A DNA stretch of 28,598 bases from an uncultured Butyrivibrio sp. (GTDB taxonomy: Bacteria > Bacillota > Clostridia > Lachnospirales > Lachnospiraceae). This document shows positions 7,701-15,762 of the stretch, in pieces. Location of the stretch: NCBI GenBank assembly GCA_910577605.1, contig CAJTON010000006.1, positions 62,589 through 91,186 on the forward strand, given 5' to 3'. The position numbers and the translations under genes were made by a program. The notes under the pieces were generated by a model that worked only from the letters and a program-made list of their open reading frames with translations, did no database searches and was not told the DNA's origin. Within the stretch, counting starts at the first letter, position 1, and every line of letters starts with the position of its first letter.

Positions 7701-8118
7701 TAAAGCTCTTTAGCGCTCCTTTCTCCATACTGTCTTCGATTTTTTTATCCTCAGCCTGCTGTAAACGCTCCAAAAGCGACGCTTCCGTATCATTGCTTTC
7801 CTGTGTGTCGTTTTGGTCCCCGGTGTTTTCATTGCCCGATTCTTTTTCAGAGGTCTGCAACACGACTGTCCGTACGCGCTCTGATGCCGTTCTTCTCTCG
7901 TGAGTTCTTATTTCCGGTGTTCTTTCCGTCGGTATTGCTTCTGTTATATTCTGTCCGGTAGCAGCCTCCAATGCCCTTTGGTATGCCTGATTCAATATCG
8001 CGAAGCCTTCTGCGTCCTCCTCGGGGTGGCATTCCCTTGTTTTCGCGGCATATGCCGCGCGTATCTGTCTTTTGCTGTCCGTCGGTTCTATTCCGAGTAT
8101 CTGCCAAATATCATTCAT
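4735..8118 (-). CDS. Large J-domain protein (1127 aa), Hsp70 partner
   Basis: The frame is open further upstream, but that part lies inside the Hsp70 gene. The ATG at 8116-8118 is preferred because it overlaps the Hsp70 stop by 8 nt and begins a J-domain: WQILGIEPTDSKRQIRAAYA, then HPEEDAEGF and NQAYQRALE. Residues 31-33 are HPE, not the canonical HPD that stimulates Hsp70 ATPase, as in several Firmicute J-like proteins encoded beside Hsp70. Residues about 60-125 form an acidic, Thr/Glu-rich linker, followed by about 1000 residues of mixed, mostly helical sequence with no transmembrane segment and no family I recognise. It is the third gene of the exonuclease-RecQ-UvrD / Hsp70 operon and probably delivers substrates to, or forms a complex with, that Hsp70. 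Confidence 0.8.
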   Translation of the reverse strand: MNDIWQILGIEPTDSKRQIRAAYAAKTRECHPEEDAEGFAILNQAYQRALEAATGQNITEAIPTERTPEIRTHERRTASERVRTVVLQTSEKESGNENTGDQNDTQESNDTEASLLERLQQAEDKKIEDSMEKGALKSFISIFEKAKESGRFPRADVWKEFFLSEDFLEEQFSDEFAEGMERYLADWSMEGNYNIYSLPDSFLTELAIAYAIMPENNTPDPGADRRIYQANETGFKARETAAALWNMQRREYMPVRILYKPENLVRLRAFSDYMRLKSMNAMNLLSPNMQDKWYELLMCGASNHMYELKGRGQNQIYETTRSTALITLYIFWMNHEDVPKCVLECMYKTYNLKDIEKSSSKKLYGPLKQAILAQYPDVEEVMSGGNSMAQTISNWYRRLSKIISEGEKEYDYRTGSYEEPEQLKKQITELFESAEWTKIRGSAELLNKIYLAVIGRKNLPQSLAERLYAFYYGEDFAGHEDDRDGLLDELAQLSCNRFMKELCAPEAVIFNNTDISDIADDNREFWHYYLTVGFGFRKAGFDNNKYRVFVHNDYIFLPSYMKHMYCPSLQWQKAFTRFDETGGSAIEPAGIEFTLPDKKRLRVEFHLHYCLYFLDGIPVYDKKYAFGEFRELEALISRTEHFFFLLAITSIEEQEFKQAQEIIETRLSRLPLYPHTVKPIAGMLAADNSDEGAVSGNTEAVYYTEQEKFCFKAVVTEKNTYVYNMQEFGWELKEIEYNDKEDRHSAAKNRLARLVQPEAVTIGSFSFKDMTDEQKAARIVELLVRQAECAGRNENAFSYEAWWKKEDAPEAAKEFLTGMCGCLTENYCILYYGAQKKIKELFYFALRPFILEASEYGFGYRKKYRSKVEELSKKIKEKHIVIGCFGIAGEYCADAGFVPEPFAIGESGTYYTFDSYHMCKADNLAGLIAKKLQLSNVTGAEGFEGLLSISNLNGCFEYCYGGDAFAESAYSNHLTDTDIFTRFTKAEMMTLFARWTDEILSQDMSGKDVLCFAFRWYETCSLDVYEHRNFDAFDDNNPENANAELISILDGQPNLIWKIWGPGRPYIDIVGEFADILRWYMECGKQGAKLKECLRIDCIVLDEEEITEGGILYLNDVRQANGKQLDR

Positions 8119-9880
8119 AATCGTCACCCTCTGCTTCTTCCTGCATAATATCGTCTTCTTCGTAAAATTTAAGCTCTCCGTCGAATAAAAACTCTTCCTC
8201 GCATTCCTTACGCGCTTCAAGCAGTTCAAGCTGCCGTTTCGTATCCTCGACAACTCTTCTGACAATATGATTTCTCCCGCTCTGCAAGCCGTTCTCGAAC
8301 CGCATGATAAGATAACCGAGCTGTCTGCGCAGATTTCCGGAGCTTTCCTCATAATAACGGTTTAATTCTGCCAGAATCTCCTGATTCTCTTTCATCTGGA
8401 TAGGAGGAATAAGAAGCTCCTCCATATCCTTCATGTACTTTTTCAGCTCGGCGTCGCTTAATTTCTGGTTCGCAAGTAAAATATGTCTGCGCACGTTCTG
8501 CGAATTGGCGACCTCGACATAAAGTATACCGTTAATGTCATAGGTGAAATAAACGTCGATGCCCGCGCGTCCGGCAGGCGCCGGCTCGACCGGTATGCTT
8601 ACCTCTCCGAGAAAAACATTGTCCTTCGCGTAATACTCCTCGCCCTGATAAATTTTCACCGATATCTCCGTCTGATAATCGCTGATCGTCACCAGTTTCT
8701 TATGCACGCACGCCGGAAGCGTCGAATTGCGTTCTATCGTCGGAAGAAGATAGCCCTGTGTGCTTGTTTCCTTATGCCAGCACTCAATACCGAGAGTAAA
8801 CGGGCATACGTCGGTAAGAAGCATATCCCGTATGTCCTCGTTGCGGCTGCGGATACCCGCGTAAACTCCCGCGCCCATAGCGACGACCTGATCGGTCTGA
8901 CCCAGCACCACGGGTTCTTTTCCCAAAAGCTCCGTCAGAAAACGCTTTACCACGGAAAGTCTTGAGGAGCCTCCGACCATTATCAGATCGTCTATACTCG
9001 ATACCGAGGATTCCGCGTCGTTTAATATGCGCAGAAATAATTTTTTGATTTTTCCAAATAAAGGCATACATATTTCAAACAATACATCGTCGTTTAAAGC
9101 TGTCCTGTATATCTGCTCATTGACGGACAGCTCCATTTCGGTTTCTTTTTCCGTTTCAAGGCGTATTTTCACCGTCTCCGCCGCCTTTATCAGTTCCGCG
9201 TATTTGCCGACGTCAAGACCTTCCGTATCGATACCGTTTTCTCTGCAAAAATACTGCGCGATAAGCCTGTCAATATCGTCCCCGCCCAGATAGTTGTCCC
9301 CGGCGACGGCTACTATCTCAATGATATTGTCAAAACATTCCACATATGACAGATCCAGCGTGCCTCCCCCGAAGTCAAACACAAGAAGCGTCATGTCGTC
9401 CGCCTGACATTTCATACGGTAGGCAAGCGCGGCGGCGGACGGTTCATTTATCAGCCTGTCCGCCTTTAATCCGGCTATTTTCGCCGCATTCTTGGTATCG
9501 CTCCGCTGCTTATCGTTAAAATACGCGGGAACAGTTATGATCGCCTCTTCTATCTCTTCTTTAAGAAAACACTCCGCATTCCTCTTGATCCTCTCAAGCA
9601 CCATCGCGGAGAGCTCCATCGGCTTATATTCTTTTCCCCCAAGCTCATATGTTTTATCCGTTCCCATAAAACGCTTGAACGAGGAAACCGTATCTTTTCC
9701 GTGGGTAAGCAGACGCTCCTTTGCCGCCTTCCCGACTGTAAGCCCCTCGTTCTCAATATATCCGACTACGCTCGGAAACAAAGTCTGCCCGTTTTCATCC
9801 GTTATCAGCCTTACCTCCCCGCCGTCCCAGTATGCAGCAAGACTGTTTGTTGTTCCTAAGTCGATTCCTATAACTGCCAT
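8111..9880 (-). CDS. Hsp70-family chaperone (DnaK-like, accessory)
   Basis: A 589-residue Hsp70 with an intact nucleotide-binding domain: phosphate-1 motif GIDLGTTNS (5-13), NEPSAAALAY (145-154), phosphate-2 FDFGGGTLD (168-176) and adenosine motif MVGGSSRLS (301-309). The interdomain linker is DMLLTDV (352-358), and a beta substrate-binding region follows (about 360-470). The C-terminal helical part is short and ends in an acidic tail, without a DnaK-type EEVD-like end. It is not housekeeping DnaK: no grpE or dnaJ is nearby and it lies between a helicase fusion and an atypical J-protein. The gap to the upstream helicase gene is 26 nt, with AGGAG before the ATG; the stop overlaps the J-protein start. 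It is probably a dedicated chaperone for one of its operon partners. Confidence 0.9.
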   Translation of the reverse strand: MAVIGIDLGTTNSLAAYWDGGEVRLITDENGQTLFPSVVGYIENEGLTVGKAAKERLLTHGKDTVSSFKRFMGTDKTYELGGKEYKPMELSAMVLERIKRNAECFLKEEIEEAIITVPAYFNDKQRSDTKNAAKIAGLKADRLINEPSAAALAYRMKCQADDMTLLVFDFGGGTLDLSYVECFDNIIEIVAVAGDNYLGGDDIDRLIAQYFCRENGIDTEGLDVGKYAELIKAAETVKIRLETEKETEMELSVNEQIYRTALNDDVLFEICMPLFGKIKKLFLRILNDAESSVSSIDDLIMVGGSSRLSVVKRFLTELLGKEPVVLGQTDQVVAMGAGVYAGIRSRNEDIRDMLLTDVCPFTLGIECWHKETSTQGYLLPTIERNSTLPACVHKKLVTISDYQTEISVKIYQGEEYYAKDNVFLGEVSIPVEPAPAGRAGIDVYFTYDINGILYVEVANSQNVRRHILLANQKLSDAELKKYMKDMEELLIPPIQMKENQEILAELNRYYEESSGNLRRQLGYLIMRFENGLQSGRNHIVRRVVEDTKRQLELLEARKECEEEFLFDGELKFYEEDDIMQEEAEGDDYE

Positions 9881-9906
9881 TTATGTGTCTCCTCTCAATT
9901 ACATTT

Positions 9907-12900
9907 TCATAATTTCAAATATATCTCAGGAAGGATCACCGCGGTTTCTTTATCGTCGTTTTCGCCCTTCCACGCAACAATAAAACGAACGTACGCCTTA
10001 TAAGGTTTATAGCCCTTTTCATACAGATTCTCAAGGCGTTCGACACAATCCTTTGAAAACTTGACCACATGAACCGGCTTCGCATCAATTTCAGCTGTAA
10101 GATACACGCTGTCAACGGCAAGCGGCGAACCGCTTTGCAATTTGAATATAAGCTCTTTCTTTCCTTTAAAAAAATCTAGCACAACGTCTTTATGCCCCAT
10201 CTGTAAAATAATTTCCGACGGAGCCGGATAGCGGTTCCGGTCAAAAATATGTTCTGTTCCGGATATGGCAAAACGGTCAAAGGTATCGTTGTTATAATGG
10301 ATATAAAGCTCCCGCTTCGCTCTTGTAAGACCGACATATATACGTCGCTTCATTTTATCGGTGTTGACATTTATATTATTCAGAAGCATATATACAACAT
10401 CAAACTCACGCCCCTTTGACTTATGTATCGTTGAAACTGTCACGGATTGCTTATCGTCGCCGTAAAAATCCTCCAGATTTGATTCCCGGATAAACTCGTC
10501 CAAGTCCGAACGGTATTTATTCGGATTTATTTCTTCAAATTCCGATAAAAGATTCTGGCATATATCAAAACAGCCGCTTGCTTTGTATCTCTCAGACAGC
10601 TTTTGCTTTGCTTCACCCCAGACCTCGTCCGGTATTTTTGCAAATTTGATCCTTTTATCTATCTGTTTTAAAAAAAATCTGATTTCTGCAAGATTATACA
10701 GGCTAAAACCGTCGTTCGACTGTATGAGCTTCGCACGGACGCCATACTTATTAAGAAGACCAAGAACCCTCAGCGCCTCCTCATTAGTATTCGTCAATAC
10801 ACAGATCTTGCCCTCATGATGTGAAGACATTATCCCTCTTACTATCGGTTCCTCAAGATTACTTCCGATATGCTTTATAAGCTTTACCTTACCGTTGTTT
10901 CCCTGAACGGAAAAGCACGGCTTCCGCTTCATGCGATCGGATATTGAGGCGGCAAATTCATTCGCCAATGCAACAATATTAGCCGCGCTACGGTAATTCC
11001 CAGTCATCTCATAGACAGCCGCGTTGTGATTCGTAATAAGCGAACGCATATATTTTGAATCAGAGCCGCGAAATTCATATATATTCTGGTCGTCGTCGCC
11101 AACGGCAATTATCCTCATATCGTCATTTCTGGACATGAGAGCCTCTATAAGCGCAAACTCGCTTTCGTCCATATCCTGCGCCTCGTCGATGACGACGACC
11201 GTTTTGGTGATCCGCCCAAGCTCCACCTCTCCGCTGTAAATCATCTCCGCGGCGTTTTTTACAACATCCTTAACGCCTTCAAGACTCCCGATTCTGCCAA
11301 GCAGGTCAAAACAGTATGAATGAAAGGTTCTTATCTCTATATAAGCCGCCGCGTTTCCAATGAGTTGTATCAGTCTTTTTTTGAATTCTGTCGTCGCCGC
11401 GCGGGAAAATGTTACCATCAAAAACTGCTCATGCTTCACCTCCTCCAAAAGCAGCAGCGACGCAAGTTTATGAACCAACACCTTTGTCTTGCCGCTTCCG
11501 GGTCCGGCTGCTATTACAATGCATTCCGATTTATCGTCGTTTATAATTTTAGTCTGTGTTTCGGAAAGCCCCGCAAAAAGCTGATCGTATTTTTCGGGCG
11601 TGATATTGCGTTCGATTTCAAGCGCCCGTTCGCCCTTGAAATATTTCGCTATAAACTGCTTAAAATCCATCTGAAAGTAGTCCTGCACGAACTGCAAAGC
11701 CGCGTTATAATCGCGCACCATAAGATGCGCATACTCCCCCACTATATGGATCTGCTGTATCTTTTGCTTATAAAACTCGCTCAGCATACGGTAATCGTCA
11801 AGCTTATAACGGATTTTGTTATCCGTAACAATGCGTTTGATTTCCATTCCGCTGTACAATACAAGAAATCCGCCTTCAAGCGTGAGCGCTCCTATTTTTG
11901 ACAGATAAAGAATAGCATCCTCAACATCGTGCGGTGTCGGATCGGCTTTATTAAAATCAAATCTGGGTCTGTCACAGTATGATTTCCAAAGACCTATAAG
12001 AGAAAATTCAGCCAGCATTTCCTCAGAATCCTCTTGCGTGCTATCCTTTGCAAGGCGGTACAGCTCTTCCACAAGAAAACGGCATATATCGATTCTGAGG
12101 TCAAATTTTTCACGCAATTTTCCAACATCAAGCATCGGCACGATTTCGGAGCCTTTTTCCCCGTCGGCAGTAGTTTTGCGGATATAATTTTTAATTGTCC
12201 AATAATACAGTACCGTCCGGATATTTTTTGCGCTTGAATGCGGGACTCCGGCTGATATGGCTCGCTCGTTCAGTTCCTTTTGTTCTCTCAGACCGCTGTG
12301 CAGCCTGCCGTCCTCAAGCTCATCTATCATAAAGCCTTCAAGCCTTGCAAAACGCTCAAGTATTTGAGTCGATTTATTCTGTGAATCCGCACGGCGTATA
12401 TATGCCGACATATCGCGGGAATCCTCTAACAGCCCGTCCTCACGCATCAAGGTTATCACATTGACGACGTCGTCCTTCGGCAGCCCTAATATATCCGCAA
12501 GATAATCGACCCGCGATTCCCCGTCGTTGTTTCCCGCTTTGGCAATACTTCTGCTTGAAATAAGAGATTTTATGATCCTCATCGCATTTTCACGTTGTTT
12601 GTCGTCGAACAAGGCGGAAGCGTTAATTATGTCGCTTGCCTCCTTCATGTTCTTGGCGAGTATGCTTGTCGCATATACATGAGGAACGTTTTTGCCGCGC
12701 TTTATATATCCCGCGTTTTCCAATGCCGCGACGGCGGTTCTGACTCTTACCTCAATATCCTGACCCGCCGCGTCGTTCCATCCTGCCTGTCTGGCTATCT
12801 CAAGCGGAGAACAGCAGACGCGGGCGCGCGTCTTTGTAAGGTCTTTAATTGCCTTCCATACCTGCTGTATCTCGCCTATGCTGAGCTTCGTCTGGTTAAG

Positions 12901-14709
12901 AAGTATAAAATGCTTATCAAGGTCGTTGTCGTTAAAAAGAACATAGCATTCCGCCTGAAGGGACTGGTCGCGTCCGGCGCGCCCTGCCTCCTGAACATAA
13001 TTCTCAAGGGAATCGGATATATCGTAATGAATAACCAGTTTAACGCCTTTTTTGTCCACGCCCATACCGAAAGCGGAGGTCGCGACTATGATTTTTACTT
13101 CATTGCGTATAAAGGCTTCCTGATTGGCTATTTTTTCACTCACCTCCATTTTGCCGTTAAAGGGTTTTGCAGGGAAGCCGTCGCTTGTAAGTTTTTCCGC
13201 CAGCTGTAACGTCCTCCTTGTGCGCGAAACATATATGATGGTCGGCCAATTCTTCTGTTCTATCAACGACCGCAGAGCGTTATACTTCTCAGCTTCGCTT
13301 TCTTTATACCAAACCTCGTATCTAAGGTTTTCCCGCACCGCAGAGGTCGTATAAAGCTCAAGGTCAAGACCGGACTTTGATTTAAAGTAATCTTTAATAT
13401 CGGTTATTACCTTCTGCTTTGCCGTAGCGGTAAAGCAGGACACGGGAATGGGATGTTCCAGACCCTTTTTGTTTTGAAGCTCCTTAAGAAAATCTCCTAT
13501 ATAGAGATAATCCACCCTGAAATCCTGTCCCCATGCCGAAAAACAGTGCGCTTCATCAATCACAAATCTGGCAATGTTACGCGAAAGCAGCAGTTTTTCA
13601 ATCGTATTTGACCGAAGCTGCTCCGGCGATATGTATAACAGCGACGCTATACCGCTTGCCACCCGCTCCACTGCCTCCGCACGCTCGATAGGGCTTAGCA
13701 TTCCGTTTATTGTAACGGCATCTGCGATTCCTTTGTCTTCAAGATTGTCAACCTGATCCTTCATAAGCGACTGAAGCGGCGAAATTACAACCGTAAGACC
13801 GCGTACAGTTTCTCCGGCAATCAGCGCGGGAAGCTGAAAAGTGACGGACTTGCCTCCTCCCGTCGGAAAAACCGCAAGCAGCGACTTGGAATGAACCGCC
13901 GCGTCCGCTGCTCTTTCCTGAAGCGGTTCGCCGTTATAGGTACGGAAACTGTCATATCCGAAAAAACGCTTTAACTCTTTTGTAACATTCAGATGTCCGC
14001 TGCAATACGGACAGCCCTCGGCACACGGAGTTCCGCAGAGCATATTTATAACGTCTTCGACGCGGGGATAATTTTTCAGTACCCACGGCGGAGTTATGGA
14101 ATACTTATCTCCCGACCATATAAGCGCGAGCGCATACGCAAATTCAACGGGATATTTTTTCATTACGGGCGCAATGTCTGAATTTAGGCAGATTTTACCG
14201 CTGAACTCTTCTTTTAGCGATTCTGCCGAAAGGGGATATTGTATGCTTTTATTATAGTCAAAGAAACCTTTGAACTGCGGAAATGGATACAGAAGAGATG
14301 TATACACCCATTTTTTACCGTAGGGAAGCGCGTTAAACGCGTTTACTTCATCGTTAAAAAGCTCCATTGCTTTTATCGAATCGTTCAAAGGGTTATTAAG
14401 TTCATCCGACTGAAGCTTGTCGTCCTTAAGAAGCGCATGGTACGGTCTTTGAGGAAAAAGTAACGGTGAAAGCGCAAGCGTATCTATTAACACCTGATGT
14501 TTTGGAGCATCAAAAAATTTACCGATATATTTATAATCGTGATTGACTATGTTATGCCCGCATATATAATCGCAGTCGGAAATAAACGAAATAAAATCCT
14601 TCACCGAAGATGAATGAAACGTCCTGCGGTCCGGTTTTACCGCTCCCAGATCCAGAATTTTTCCTCCGTCAACGGTTATCTCACTATCTATGAATACAAT
14701 AGAATTCAT
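9907..14709 (-). CDS. DEDDh exonuclease-RecQ-UvrD helicase fusion (1600 aa)
   Basis: Three enzymatic modules lie in one chain. Residues 1-125 are a DnaQ-like 3'-5' exonuclease: DSE (Asp8, Glu10), NHD (Asp58) and HALLKD (His91, Asp96), a complete DEDDh set. Residues about 225-236 hold four Cys in a possible zinc site. Residues about 255-640 are a RecQ core with PTGGGKS (282-288), DEAH (385-388), CFTATAK (425-431) and QEAGRAGRD (573-581). Residues about 1040-1480 are a UvrD-like SF1 helicase with AGPGSGKT (1068-1075), DEAQ (1175-1178), GDDDQNIYEFRG (1204-1215), TIHKSKG (1427-1433) and YVGLTRAKREL (1458-1468). The 100-residue C-terminus is unassigned. All catalytic residues I can check are present. 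It is the first gene of the operon with Hsp70 and the J-protein. A role in DNA repair or defence is inference. Confidence 0.9.
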   Translation of the reverse strand: MNSIVFIDSEITVDGGKILDLGAVKPDRRTFHSSSVKDFISFISDCDYICGHNIVNHDYKYIGKFFDAPKHQVLIDTLALSPLLFPQRPYHALLKDDKLQSDELNNPLNDSIKAMELFNDEVNAFNALPYGKKWVYTSLLYPFPQFKGFFDYNKSIQYPLSAESLKEEFSGKICLNSDIAPVMKKYPVEFAYALALIWSGDKYSITPPWVLKNYPRVEDVINMLCGTPCAEGCPYCSGHLNVTKELKRFFGYDSFRTYNGEPLQERAADAAVHSKSLLAVFPTGGGKSVTFQLPALIAGETVRGLTVVISPLQSLMKDQVDNLEDKGIADAVTINGMLSPIERAEAVERVASGIASLLYISPEQLRSNTIEKLLLSRNIARFVIDEAHCFSAWGQDFRVDYLYIGDFLKELQNKKGLEHPIPVSCFTATAKQKVITDIKDYFKSKSGLDLELYTTSAVRENLRYEVWYKESEAEKYNALRSLIEQKNWPTIIYVSRTRRTLQLAEKLTSDGFPAKPFNGKMEVSEKIANQEAFIRNEVKIIVATSAFGMGVDKKGVKLVIHYDISDSLENYVQEAGRAGRDQSLQAECYVLFNDNDLDKHFILLNQTKLSIGEIQQVWKAIKDLTKTRARVCCSPLEIARQAGWNDAAGQDIEVRVRTAVAALENAGYIKRGKNVPHVYATSILAKNMKEASDIINASALFDDKQRENAMRIIKSLISSRSIAKAGNNDGESRVDYLADILGLPKDDVVNVITLMREDGLLEDSRDMSAYIRRADSQNKSTQILERFARLEGFMIDELEDGRLHSGLREQKELNERAISAGVPHSSAKNIRTVLYYWTIKNYIRKTTADGEKGSEIVPMLDVGKLREKFDLRIDICRFLVEELYRLAKDSTQEDSEEMLAEFSLIGLWKSYCDRPRFDFNKADPTPHDVEDAILYLSKIGALTLEGGFLVLYSGMEIKRIVTDNKIRYKLDDYRMLSEFYKQKIQQIHIVGEYAHLMVRDYNAALQFVQDYFQMDFKQFIAKYFKGERALEIERNITPEKYDQLFAGLSETQTKIINDDKSECIVIAAGPGSGKTKVLVHKLASLLLLEEVKHEQFLMVTFSRAATTEFKKRLIQLIGNAAAYIEIRTFHSYCFDLLGRIGSLEGVKDVVKNAAEMIYSGEVELGRITKTVVVIDEAQDMDESEFALIEALMSRNDDMRIIAVGDDDQNIYEFRGSDSKYMRSLITNHNAAVYEMTGNYRSAANIVALANEFAASISDRMKRKPCFSVQGNNGKVKLIKHIGSNLEEPIVRGIMSSHHEGKICVLTNTNEEALRVLGLLNKYGVRAKLIQSNDGFSLYNLAEIRFFLKQIDKRIKFAKIPDEVWGEAKQKLSERYKASGCFDICQNLLSEFEEINPNKYRSDLDEFIRESNLEDFYGDDKQSVTVSTIHKSKGREFDVVYMLLNNINVNTDKMKRRIYVGLTRAKRELYIHYNNDTFDRFAISGTEHIFDRNRYPAPSEIILQMGHKDVVLDFFKGKKELIFKLQSGSPLAVDSVYLTAEIDAKPVHVVKFSKDCVERLENLYEKGYKPYKAYVRFIVAWKGENDDKETAVILPEIYLKL

Positions 14710-14755
14710 AGTGCTTCTCCTTAAGTAAAAAATAATTTAATTAGCCACTAATATA

Positions 14756-14784
14756 CTTTTAACACATAGTTCCTTCCCTGTCAA
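14756..14784 (-). promoter_or_regulatory. Candidate promoter of the helicase/Hsp70/J operon
   Basis: A perfect TTGACA (14779-14784) follows the SRP RNA terminator. At 17 nt spacing the -10 would be TAAAAG (14756-14761), four of six matches. A better-looking TATATT at 14750-14755 is 23 nt away, too far for the same -35. AAGGAG precedes the helicase ATG. Confidence 0.45.
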
Positions 14785-14804
14785 TTTTCATCACCATACG
14801 CAGC

Positions 14805-14850
14805 AAAAAACCGGTTCGCCCTCAGTCCGCAGACCCTCCGGCAAATCGGT
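14805..14850 (-). terminator. Terminator of SRP RNA
   Basis: On the minus strand ACCGATTTGCC (14840-14850) pairs imperfectly with GGCGAACCGGT (14810-14820), with an inner GTC-TGCG-GAC hairpin between them, followed by a run of T residues (14805-14810). It lies about 50 nt beyond the mature SRP RNA end and separates it from the helicase operon. Confidence 0.65.
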
Positions 14851-14898
14851 TTCTTTTATTTTCATTCCGGTTCGGATTCCGGAAACGTTATTCAATAT

Positions 14899-15162
14899 CC
14901 ATGCGTTCTGCTTTGAACCAATGCACTGCACGTTACCGACCCAGCCGGCTCGGCCCAGGCGACCTTACGGCACATAGGAGCTTCCGTTTAATGCTGCTTC
15001 GTTCCCGACCTGACATGGTTCACAGATTCCTATTGCGCAAGACCCAAGCTTCAACGCTGCTTAAACCGGGCAGCTGCGATGCATACGGTCCGGGGCAGAA
15101 CATCACCCCTGCTGTAGCGGATTGCAGGTACAGGGAGCCGCTGCTTCCCCGGCTGCATGGAC
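14899..15162 (-). ncRNA. ffs: Signal recognition particle RNA, long Gram-positive type
   Basis: On the minus strand the universally conserved domain IV is obvious: ACCATGTCAGGTC, then GGAAC and GAAGCAGCA, as in 4.5S/SRP RNAs. The 5' part contains CCCTGTACCTGCAATCCGCT and CAGCAGGGG, matching the Alu domain of Bacillus-type SRP RNA. CCATGC at the 5' end (15155-15160) pairs with GCATGG at the 3' end (14899-14904), giving about 262 nt, the usual length for Firmicutes. It scaffolds Ffh for co-translational targeting of membrane proteins. It sits just after tadA, a common Firmicute arrangement, and has its own promoter and terminator. The exact ends are inferred from the closing helix. Confidence 0.95.
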
Positions 15163-15169
15163 AGCTTTC

Positions 15170-15198
15170 AGTATAACTATTTTGGCAAGAGATGTCAA
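15170..15198 (-). promoter_or_regulatory. Strong promoter of SRP RNA
   Basis: TTGACA (15193-15198), 17-nt spacer, TATACT (15170-15175) on the minus strand, just after the tadA stop codon. The predicted start at about 15162 coincides with the 5' closing helix of the SRP RNA. A near-consensus promoter fits an abundant stable RNA. Confidence 0.85.
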
Positions 15199-15199
15199 G

Positions 15200-15685
15200 C
15201 TATTTCAAGGGACGCTTCCCTTCCCTGACCTCCTTAAAAAAATCCTGCATCATCTTTTTGCATTCCTCCACAAGCACGCCCTTAGTGATCTCCGCCTTGT
15301 GGTTGAAGCCGTCCATCTGAAGAAGATTCACGACAGAGCCGGCGCAGCCCGCCTTTGAGTTCATCGTTCCCATTACGACTCTCGGAATGCGCGCCTGCAC
15401 TATGGCTCCGGCGCACATCGGACAAGGCTCGAGCGTGACGTACATGGTGCATTCCTCAAGCCGCCAGTCGCCGATATATTTCGCAGCTTTTTTTATCGCG
15501 AGTATCTCCGCGTGAGCGAGCGTGCTTTTATCGGTATTGCGGCGGTTATAGGCGCGCGCGATTATTTTGTCCTCGAATACGATAACGCAGCCTATCGGGA
15601 CCTCACTCAGGCGGGCGGCGCGGCGCGCCTGTTTTATCGCCTCGTACATATATTTTTCATCCGGCGTTAAATTCTTTAGTTTCAT
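15200..15685 (-). CDS. tadA: tRNA-specific adenosine deaminase
   Basis: A 161-residue zinc deaminase that converts A34 to inosine in tRNA-Arg(ACG). The zinc and catalytic motifs are HAE (His58, Glu60) and PCPMC (87-91, with Cys88 and Cys91). The TadA-type context continues with GAIVQARIPRVVMG and NSKAGCAGS. Length is normal for the family. It lies directly upstream of the SRP RNA gene, a recurrent Firmicute pairing, although the SRP RNA has its own promoter. The start has a weak AGGAA ribosome binding site. It is divergent from the GNAT gene with a 77-nt intergenic region. Essential in most bacteria. Confidence 0.95.
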   Translation of the reverse strand: MKLKNLTPDEKYMYEAIKQARRAARLSEVPIGCVIVFEDKIIARAYNRRNTDKSTLAHAEILAIKKAAKYIGDWRLEECTMYVTLEPCPMCAGAIVQARIPRVVMGTMNSKAGCAGSVVNLLQMDGFNHKAEITKGVLVEECKKMMQDFFKEVREGKRPLK

Positions 15686-15762
15686 AAAATTTTTCCTGTT
15701 TTTTTCTTATAAATGATGTATACTGTAATTCATATCATGTTGATCACGCGAAAGGCTTTACA

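Noticed and set aside
8119..8352. Upstream extension of the J-domain protein frame to 1205 residues
   Set aside because: The extension lies entirely within the Hsp70 gene and has no ribosome binding site or family similarity; the J-domain begins cleanly at the ATG ending at 8118.
12595..13209. Plus-strand frames inside the helicase fusion, e.g. 204 codons
   Set aside because: They lie antisense to intact RecQ motifs and have no ribosome binding site or recognisable sequence.
14750..14784. TTGACA with TATATT as the promoter of the helicase operon
   Set aside because: The spacer would be 23 nt, outside the range of sigma-A promoters; TAAAAG at 17 nt was kept as a weaker but correctly spaced -10.
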